Shown piece by piece: positions 22,707-27,906 of a stretch of DNA of 27,906 nt; position 1 is the first letter of the stretch, and each line of letters starts with the position of its first letter. The DNA comes from Elusimicrobia bacterium RIFOXYB2_FULL_49_7 (GTDB taxonomy: Bacteria > Fibrobacterota > OXYB2-FULL-49-7), in contig MGVN01000186.1 in the NCBI GenBank assembly GCA_001800515.1, positions 1-27,906 of the forward strand, in the 5' to 3' direction. Under the pieces are notes generated by a model that saw nothing but the letters and a program-made list of their open reading frames with translations, was not told where the DNA came from and searched no databases. The position numbers were made by a program, and so were the translations under genes.

Positions 22707-24854
22707 ATGAAGCTTTTTCTCCTGATTTCCATGTTTGCCGGTTTTCTGTATGCCGAGGAATTGGTTGTACGGACCGTGCGCACGGACGGCGAGGTACAGA
22801 TTAAACGGGAAGGGGAGCGCAAGTGGGGGAAACTAAAGAAAAACAACCCGCTACATGATAATGATCTGGTCCAAACCTCTTTTAAATCCAACTGCGAAAT
22901 ACGAATGGGGGACGACAATGTGCTCATGCTGGGCACAAATAGCCGCTTCCTCATCAATATCACGGAGAAATCCGACGGATTCACAGAAATCTCCATTACC
23001 CTCTTCGCCGGGTCCATTTACTCGAAAATCATCAGTAATATCCGCTATTTCGTTTATTCCTCGACCGCCATGGGGCGGACGGACAAGGGTATCTTCAACT
23101 TCACGGTGGATGAGGCCAGCGGCATCTGCGGCTTCCATGTCTTTGCCGGCAGTGTGACCATCTCCAACATCTCGGTTCAGGGAGAACAGGTGGTCAAACC
23201 CGGAGACATGACCACCGTGCCGCCCGGCGGCGCGCCGGTGGCACCCACTCGAATCAATGCCAAACAGATGTCCATCCTGACCCGTTTCTACGGAGCGGAT
23301 TTCATCAACCAGGAAATCGAGGCATCGGGTATTGAAATCGTCTCCTCCTCGGAAACAGGCCAGGAATCCATGGGCAAAAAGAGCGAGACTCCCACCCCGA
23401 ACGCCACCCCTTCAACCTCTTCCGGGGGTCAAAGAAAATTGGTCCGCATCTTTGACAAAGATGCCTTGCTCGGTAAAATCGAGGCCTATGAAATGCAGCA
23501 TGAATACCGGGCCAAAACTCCGGCCAAAAACGAAGCCCTTGAGCGCTACCATTACCGGCTGAACCTGGTCCTCTCGCCAATGCGGTATCGCGGCAAATTC
23601 TTTCCGGACGGTTTCCTGCGCCCGGGCTATTTCTCCGACAACCTGGATGTCTCTCTGAATCTGCCTGTCGTGGCCGGACCGGACGGTAAAACAACGGTCG
23701 ATAATTTCAACAGCATCCGGGACGGGCTCGATAAAATCCAGTCCGTGGACTACCGTTACCGGAAGCATCGGCTGCATATCGGCGATATCCGGGATCTGAC
23801 CATCGGATCCGGTGTCCTGATGCGGAACTATTCCAACCGCGTACTTTCCGACAATGTCCGGAACACCGGTCTGTTGGTGCATCTTGAAAATTATCAGGAA
23901 GGAGCCGACCTTTTTATGTCGGATATCAGCACCGCCCACCTGGCCGGTCTGCATCTATACCACCGCGATACCACAACCGTTCTCGGCCTCGCCGTGATTC
24001 GCGAAGCAGGACAGCGCGCCAACCTGAACAACGGCGATTTCGGCTTCCGGAACGGAGAGGGCTCTTTGCCGGACACGCTTCCTTCACCGGATAAAGTTTC
24101 TCAATTGTTCGTACAGGGCGACTATCAAATCAACCTGATCAATAACGCTTTTGAACGAACCTCCCTTTACGCATCGCTGGTAACCTGTTTCTGGAACAAC
24201 CAACCCAATCTGAAAGCATGGGAGCTTACCCTGCCCGGTCTGAATCGTCTTATCGGACGTTTCGAATACCAAGCCTCCTTTTTTCTCGGCCGGAACCGCC
24301 TGTTCCGAAACCGTTTCAATGCCTTCTACGAAGATAACCTCTACCTGGTCCAACGTGCGTCGACCACAGAGGATTCGCCGACCGGCGCCGTGACGTTTCA
24401 AAGTCTTGAACCGAAAACACCCACTCATGTTGGCTTGTCGGGCGCCTTTCGCACCGAACCGGTACGCGGTCTCCTTTTTTCGATTGAGGCCGAAAAACTG
24501 CTCGCCTATTTTACCCGGGATACGGCAGACAAAATCATCCGGGCACCGGGTCGGAAAGACGGTTCACTTGATGCGCGCCTCACTCTCGGTAAAGGATGGT
24601 GGCGCCCTATCTCCTACGGCGAAATTTACTATACCGTCAACCATTGCTCCTATTATTCGGGGACGGCTTTCAATCTTCTGTCGCTCAATACGCTTTCCGA
24701 AACCGGTATCATGCTGACCTTGCCGCTCTTCACCCGTTTTGAAACCACGGTCGGGTATGAACGGTTCTTTTACGATGCAAACGGGGATTTTCATATCCAA
24801 CCCTTCAGTGAAGGACTCACCCGCTATACGCTCTCCGTTACACGGGGCTTTTAA
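22707..24854 (+). CDS. FecR-domain protein fused to a predicted outer-membrane beta-barrel
   Basis: A 715-residue exported protein of unknown function. The signal peptide is residues 1-16 (ending LYA). Residues about 20-165 form a FecR domain (VRTDGEVQIKREGERKWGKL, then LMLGTNSRFLI and a series of beta strands). A Ser/Thr/Pro-rich linker spans about 205-245. Residues about 260-715 are made of alternating strands rich in Tyr, Phe, Asn and Arg, ending in TLSVTRGF; the terminal Phe is typical of proteins inserted by BamA. The region LHIGDIRDLTIGSGVLMRNYSNR reads like a conserved barrel segment. No Shine-Dalgarno sequence is seen before the ATG, 18 bases after mazG. No sigma factor or TonB-type plug is present. 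Confidence 0.75.
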   Translation: MKLFLLISMFAGFLYAEELVVRTVRTDGEVQIKREGERKWGKLKKNNPLHDNDLVQTSFKSNCEIRMGDDNVLMLGTNSRFLINITEKSDGFTEISITLFAGSIYSKIISNIRYFVYSSTAMGRTDKGIFNFTVDEASGICGFHVFAGSVTISNISVQGEQVVKPGDMTTVPPGGAPVAPTRINAKQMSILTRFYGADFINQEIEASGIEIVSSSETGQESMGKKSETPTPNATPSTSSGGQRKLVRIFDKDALLGKIEAYEMQHEYRAKTPAKNEALERYHYRLNLVLSPMRYRGKFFPDGFLRPGYFSDNLDVSLNLPVVAGPDGKTTVDNFNSIRDGLDKIQSVDYRYRKHRLHIGDIRDLTIGSGVLMRNYSNRVLSDNVRNTGLLVHLENYQEGADLFMSDISTAHLAGLHLYHRDTTTVLGLAVIREAGQRANLNNGDFGFRNGEGSLPDTLPSPDKVSQLFVQGDYQINLINNAFERTSLYASLVTCFWNNQPNLKAWELTLPGLNRLIGRFEYQASFFLGRNRLFRNRFNAFYEDNLYLVQRASTTEDSPTGAVTFQSLEPKTPTHVGLSGAFRTEPVRGLLFSIEAEKLLAYFTRDTADKIIRAPGRKDGSLDARLTLGKGWWRPISYGEIYYTVNHCSYYSGTAFNLLSLNTLSETGIMLTLPLFTRFETTVGYERFFYDANGDFHIQPFSEGLTRYTLSVTRGF

Positions 24855-24861
24855 CGGTGCC

Positions 24862-25563
24862 ATGAGCGACCGCGTTGTCACCTGTCTCGCCAGTGTGGAT
24901 TCCACTAATCTCTTCGTCCGCCGGGAATTCCTGGCCGGCCGTCTGACCGGTGAAGGGGTGATCATGGCGGTCCGGCAGTTTGCCGGCATGGGCACGCACG
25001 GCAGGACGTGGGTGTCGGATCATGCACTGGGACTTTGGGCCACCTGGTATTTTATTCCCTCTGCTGCTCCCCTCTTTCCTCTTTTAGCCAGAGTGTCGCT
25101 GTCCCTCTGCCGCTGCCTTTTGAAGAAAGGAATCCAAGCCTCTGTCAAGTGGCCGAACGATGTGGTGGTGGGCCGACGGAAGATCTGCGGCATTTTGGCC
25201 GAACGGATTCGGGACGCAGCGTGGATCGGATTTGGTGTCAACCTGAACCAACAGGTTACGGACTTCCCGCCCGAACTACGGGAAAAAGCGACTTCGTATC
25301 GGATGGAAAGCGAACAGAAAATCCGGCCGGATCTTTTTCTGCAGAAGATACTGGAAGAGGCGGACAACCTTCCGGTAGAGGAGACTTCCTTGATGTCGCT
25401 TTATCGGGCACAATTGGCGGGTTATGGCGAGTCTCTTCTGCTGGATCAGGAACCGATTCTTCTGGAAGGGGTGGAACCGGATGGAACGCTTCTCGCCCGT
25501 CATTCGGATGGAAACGTGCGGAAACATGTCAGCGGAACATTGGAATGGAGAGAGAACGGATGA
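24862..25563 (+). CDS. birA: Biotin--[acetyl-CoA-carboxylase] ligase, catalytic domain only
   Basis: BirA activates biotin to biotinyl-AMP and attaches it to carboxyl-carrier proteins. The 233-residue form from ATG 24862 starts SDRVVTCLASVDSTN, where the STN motif is typical. The biotin-binding loop is GMGTHGRTWVS, a diverged form of the usual GRGRRGR. KWPNDVVVGRRKICGILAE and GFGVNLNQ are well conserved. There is no N-terminal helix-turn-helix, so it is a ligase without repressor function. The frame extends upstream to 24739 inside the FecR/barrel gene but that part is not family-like. It starts 7 bases after the barrel gene and overlaps coaX by ATGA. Confidence 0.93.
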   Translation: MSDRVVTCLASVDSTNLFVRREFLAGRLTGEGVIMAVRQFAGMGTHGRTWVSDHALGLWATWYFIPSAAPLFPLLARVSLSLCRCLLKKGIQASVKWPNDVVVGRRKICGILAERIRDAAWIGFGVNLNQQVTDFPPELREKATSYRMESEQKIRPDLFLQKILEEADNLPVEETSLMSLYRAQLAGYGESLLLDQEPILLEGVEPDGTLLARHSDGNVRKHVSGTLEWRENG

Positions 25564-26309
25564 GATGGTTCATTGCAGATATCGGCAATTCGGCGATCAA
25601 ACTCTGCGCCTGCGCTTTGAATCGGAAACCGGAAATCGTCCGAATCCTCCACACCACGGGACGTTCACGTGCGGTACAGGAGGCCGCCCGCTGGCTGACC
25701 GCAAGGAAAGCTCAAACGCTTTTCCTCGGTTCGGTTTGTTCACCCGTGGAACACGCACTCCAAAACCGGCTTCAAAAAGCAGGATGCCGCATCGTGCTTG
25801 CGGATAGAAACAACGCAGGCACATTGCAGTCGCACTATGATCGCACCGCCTTGGGCCTGGATCGTCTGGCCAATCTCGTGGCCGCGCGCATGATAGCAAA
25901 AAATCGAAACCTGATCATCCTCTCATCCGGCACCGCCTTGACCGTGGATGTGATGGAAGGAAGGCGGCATGTGGGCGGTTTCATTCTGCCCGGTCTCGGT
26001 CTGCTTCGGGAAAGTCTTTACAATCGGACCGACTTGCTTCCGCTCGTCATCGACAAACAGGAAAAATTGGGTCTGGGTCTGACAACCGAGGATGCCATCC
26101 GACACGGCACCACACTGCTTTTTGAGGAAGGCTTGTCCGGCGTGCTCCGTTTCATCCGCCGAAATCGGCCAAAACGATATGTCGTAATGACCACCGGATA
26201 CGGCGGGTTTCCGAAAAGATTTTCAGATTGCCACCATTCCATGCTGACATTTCTCGGTATTTATCTGCTTTGCCGGACCAAGTTTCACCAAAAAAAAAGG
26301 CCGTGCTAA
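25560..26309 (+). CDS. coaX: Type III pantothenate kinase
   Basis: CoaX phosphorylates pantothenate, the first step of coenzyme A synthesis. The 249-residue product begins RWFIADIGNSAIKL (the D-x-G-N-(S/T) phosphate motif), then TALGLDRLANLVAA (the G-x-D-R motif) and SSGTALTVDVM (G-T-A-x-T-x-D). GGFILPGLGLLRESL follows. GGAGAG lies upstream, and the ATGA overlap with birA implies coupling. The reading frame stays open back to 25008, but only as a shadow of birA. The last codons and the stop lie inside the terminator at 26290-26323, so the KKRPC end is encoded by the hairpin's 5' arm. Confidence 0.93.
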   Translation: MRWFIADIGNSAIKLCACALNRKPEIVRILHTTGRSRAVQEAARWLTARKAQTLFLGSVCSPVEHALQNRLQKAGCRIVLADRNNAGTLQSHYDRTALGLDRLANLVAARMIAKNRNLIILSSGTALTVDVMEGRRHVGGFILPGLGLLRESLYNRTDLLPLVIDKQEKLGLGLTTEDAIRHGTTLLFEEGLSGVLRFIRRNRPKRYVVMTTGYGGFPKRFSDCHHSMLTFLGIYLLCRTKFHQKKRPC

Positions 26310-26323
26310 GCACGGCCTTTTTT
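26290..26323. terminator. Strong bidirectional intrinsic terminator
   Basis: GGCCGTGC (26299-26306), loop TAA, GCACGGCC (26310-26317), with nine A before and six T after. The 8-bp GC stem is extended by six A:T pairs. It works on both strands, serving coaX from the left and the lysine-rich peptide gene from the right. The 3-base loop is the coaX stop codon. Confidence 0.93.
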
Positions 26324-26342
26324 AAGAATATTTTGCGAAAAA

Positions 26343-26408
26343 TTATTTCTTTTTCTTCTTCGCAACTTTTTTCGCGGGCTTCTTCGCCACTTTTTTCTTC
26401 GCTGCCAT
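26343..26408 (-). CDS. Lysine-rich 21-residue peptide, histone H1-like
   Basis: A 21-codon frame from ATG at 26408 to TAA at 26343-26345. The product contains 13 Lys plus Ala, Val and one Pro. It is built from KKVAKKPAKKVAKK, like the tails of bacterial histone H1-like proteins (Hc1, AlgP repeats). GGAGG lies 9 bases upstream, a candidate promoter lies upstream at 26497-26525, and the strong terminator lies just downstream. The whole transcription unit thus looks real despite its size. Such peptides bind nucleic acid by charge; nucleoid or RNA binding is inferred. It may be translated at a high level given its site and codons (AAG/AAA mixed). Confidence 0.65.
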   Translation of the reverse strand: MAAKKKVAKKPAKKVAKKKKK

Positions 26409-26473
26409 GATGGCATCCCTCCATTAAGGTAGTTAAATTTGAGATTGACCCTTGCGGATCGACCTCCTTTTCA

Positions 26474-26492
26474 GATGAGATTGAATCTCATC
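26474..26492 (-). promoter_or_regulatory. 5'-terminal hairpin in the leader of the lysine-rich peptide gene
   Basis: GATGAGAT, loop TCA, ATCTCATC: a perfect 8-bp stem on the minus strand. The predicted start (near 26490) would place it at the very 5' end of the message, where such hairpins protect RNA. A perfect AAGGAGGT (26462-26469) follows without any start codon in reach. It could instead be an operator. Confidence 0.45.
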
Positions 26493-26496
26493 CATT

Positions 26497-26525
26497 AATA
26501 AACATTAATTAAAAAACAGAGTCAA
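26497..26525 (-). promoter_or_regulatory. Promoter for the lysine-rich peptide gene
   Basis: TTGACT (26520-26525), 17-base spacer, TTTATT (26497-26502) on the minus strand; TATTAA two bases further is an alternative -10. It lies after the stop of the DUF2225 gene and gives an 80-base leader. Confidence 0.45.
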
Positions 26526-26543
26526 GAAAAAACTGCGCATAAA

Positions 26544-27533
26544 TCAATTTTTTTCCTCGAAAAGATCCGTCCGCTCCCTTTCCTCCCACAGATATTTCGC
26601 TTTCTCGATCCATTTTTCAATGGTCGTTGTGTTGACAGAAGGGTCTTTTTGCGCCTCAGCTTTGAGATCGGTCCGCAGTTTGTCGAAAACACCGATATAG
26701 GTATGCCCTTTTTTCTCCTCGCCCAGACGGAGATAGAGCGCGACGATGGTATAGAGGGTGCGGTATTCCAACACGTCGCTGCTCGTGTTGCTGTTCTGGA
26801 AACATTCCACGAAATAATCCAGCGCCTCCTGCAGGGCCGGGACCTCATCCTCTTTTTTCTGACGGAGCAGCTTCGCTATTTTCATGTTATAGGAACCGAG
26901 TTTGTAAAGCGCGTTGGGCAGTTCGTGAAAGGCCTCGACCTTGGCACGCAGAGCGGCAAGACGGTAGGTCAGCACGGCCGAGTCCAGGCTTCGGGGTCGT
27001 TTGAAAAAAGTTTCCGCACGGATACCGCCGGGCAGCGCGGCCTTCCGTTCACCTATCTTTTCCTGAAGCGTGAGCAGCGTGTTGGACGATATCTGAGACG
27101 GCACCATTTTATTGGTGATTTTGTTCAACGTGGTAAAATCTCGCTTGTCGGGCGAGGCAAAAAGACAGCGGGGACAAACAATCACGGAAAGACGATCGTA
27201 GTCCACGGTCTGATGACCCATGGCGCCTTTATAGTTGGACTGGAGCAGGAAATTTTCGGTTATTTGGAGCGCCTTGGCCTTGAGCTCATATCCGGTAATC
27301 GTTTCGTAATTGCAGACCGGGCAAGAAACGGTGATCTCAAAAATGGGATCAATTCCTTTTTCCTCTGCAGCAGAGGGTGTCTCGTTTCGGGCGGACTCCT
27401 TCTCCTCTTTGATCGCTTTGATGTTCTTGATATCAATGACGGGGCCGAAGCGCCGGATATACTCGTTGACGAGATTATCTTCCTTGAGAAGGAGAGTAAG
27501 CCGCTTTTTGACTTCCTGAACATTGACCGGCAT
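26544..27533 (-). CDS. DUF2225 zinc-ribbon-like protein
   Basis: A 329-residue cytosolic protein of unknown function. Two CxxC pairs, CPVCNYE (Cys71/74) and CPRCLFA (Cys120/123), with VDYDRLSVIVCPRC between, fit DUF2225, probably a zinc site. The C-terminal two thirds are helical with TPR-like periodicity (ALYKLGSYNMKIAKLLRQ, TLYTIVALYLRLGEEKKGHTYI). The start ATG at 27533 is chosen because the residues after it (MPVNVQEVKKRL) look native; TTG at 27548 would fall within the promoter. No Shine-Dalgarno sequence precedes it, and TATAAT ends six bases upstream. It follows waaA by 27 bases. Many FCB and Firmicutes genomes have such proteins; no role is established. Confidence 0.78.
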   Translation of the reverse strand: MPVNVQEVKKRLTLLLKEDNLVNEYIRRFGPVIDIKNIKAIKEEKESARNETPSAAEEKGIDPIFEITVSCPVCNYETITGYELKAKALQITENFLLQSNYKGAMGHQTVDYDRLSVIVCPRCLFASPDKRDFTTLNKITNKMVPSQISSNTLLTLQEKIGERKAALPGGIRAETFFKRPRSLDSAVLTYRLAALRAKVEAFHELPNALYKLGSYNMKIAKLLRQKKEDEVPALQEALDYFVECFQNSNTSSDVLEYRTLYTIVALYLRLGEEKKGHTYIGVFDKLRTDLKAEAQKDPSVNTTTIEKWIEKAKYLWEERERTDLFEEKN

Positions 27534-27539
27534 GAAAAT

Positions 27540-27569
27540 ATTATACAATAAGCCCGTAATTCAGATCAA
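27540..27569 (-). promoter_or_regulatory. Promoter for the DUF2225 gene, possible leaderless start
   Basis: On the minus strand, TTGATC (27564-27569), an 18-base spacer and a perfect TATAAT (27540-27545). Transcription would begin at or beside the A of the ATG at 27533. The -35 box overlaps the last codons of waaA. Confidence 0.5.
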
Positions 27570-27906
27570 GTCCAGATTCGCTTTTATCTTGATGTCGGTC
27601 TTTGATAACAGCGTGCGTATCCGCGCCACCATGTCCTCACGACGCGACGGATGAGATAAGAGATCCGATAGAAAAACAAAAAGCGCCTCTTCATCCTGAA
27701 CCATTTCGCCGCATTGGTTGGCAAACAAGATGCGCGCACTCTCCTTCTGCGTATCAAAATAAGGACCAAAACAAACCGGAACACAATACGGCAGCGGTTC
27801 AAGCAGATTGTGGCCGCCGTGCGGAATAAGCGTGCCGCCCACAAAGGCCATGCTCGCCAAGGCAAAGAAATCCGTCAGTTCCCCGAACGTGTCAAGAACG
27901 ATGACC
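27561..27906 (-). CDS. waaA: 3-deoxy-D-manno-octulosonic acid transferase, C-terminal part
   Basis: WaaA (KdtA) transfers Kdo from CMP-Kdo to lipid A at the inner membrane. Only the last 114 residues are in the window; the gene continues past the right edge. The visible part begins VIVLDTFGELTDFFALASMAF and goes on with VGGTLIPHGGHNLLEPL and GPYFDTQKESARIL, the family's nucleotide-sugar binding region (DTxGEL, GGHNxxEP, GP). The presence of WaaA shows the cell makes lipopolysaccharide. Confidence 0.92.
   Translation of the reverse strand, partial: VIVLDTFGELTDFFALASMAFVGGTLIPHGGHNLLEPLPYCVPVCFGPYFDTQKESARILFANQCGEMVQDEEALFVFLSDLLSHPSRREDMVARIRTLLSKTDIKIKANLDLI

Noticed and set aside
25008..26309. 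433-codon open frame covering coaX with a 184-codon extension through birA
   Set aside because: The extension lies wholly over birA in another frame and has no family pattern. coaX begins at 25560 with a ribosome site and a textbook DIGNS start.
26649..27551. 300-codon open frame on the plus strand opposite the DUF2225 gene
   Set aside because: The minus-strand frame carries two CxxC pairs in family context; the opposite frame is a shadow.
1..27906. CRISPR arrays, tRNA or rRNA genes, insertion sequences, prophage genes
   Set aside because: No spaced direct repeats, cloverleaf with CCA-type end, rRNA core sequence, transposase or phage structural motif was found on either strand by eye.

Overview
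The window comes from a Gram-negative, flagellated bacterium with roughly balanced GC. Lipopolysaccharide is implied by a Kdo-transferase end at the right edge, flagella by fliD-fliS, and diaminopimelate/lysine synthesis by lysA. A very large secreted protein ends in a T9SS/FlgD-type tail of the NPFNPST kind, and there are several FecR-domain envelope proteins and unassigned outer-membrane proteins. Together these point to the FCB side of the tree, perhaps Fibrobacterota or a related candidate phylum. That placement is an inference from gene content only.

Layout, left to right. Positions 1-4525 (minus strand) hold, in transcription order, rpsT, lysA, a DUF2914 membrane-anchored protein, a FecR/CsgG-like envelope protein and dnaN, which is cut by the left edge. 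Positions 4608-9911 (minus) encode a 1767-residue secreted protein with a Ca-binding-like motif, two copies of an Fn3-like domain, a right-handed beta-helix and a C-terminal sorting tail. Upstream of it lie a TATAAT box and a perfect TGTGA-N6-TCACA palindrome. Positions 10072-11142 (minus) encode a spore-photoproduct-lyase-like radical SAM protein lacking the expected hydrogen-donor cysteine. Positions 11318-13190 (plus) hold a sugar isomerase/Gfo-Idh-MocA oxidoreductase pair.

Positions 13357-18060 (plus) form a tight five-gene cluster: two paralogous outer-membrane-type proteins, a DUF4390 secreted protein, an NtrY-like kinase and an NtrX/NtrC-like sigma-54 activator. The cluster is preceded by a sigma-54-type GG-N10-GC element. 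This is the best candidate for an undescribed system: an envelope-sensing circuit that may control its own outer-membrane components. Positions 18241-21159 (minus) are fliD-fliS plus a FliT-position protein, behind a good sigma-28 promoter.

Positions 21259-26309 (plus) hold a YciO/Sua5-family gene, mazG, a FecR/beta-barrel fusion, birA and coaX. They end in a strong bidirectional terminator whose 5' arm encodes the last residues of CoaX. On the other side of it (minus) is a 21-residue lysine-rich histone-H1-like peptide gene. A DUF2225 gene with a possibly leaderless start and the 3' end of waaA/kdtA close the window. I saw no tRNA, rRNA, CRISPR array, insertion sequence or prophage gene.
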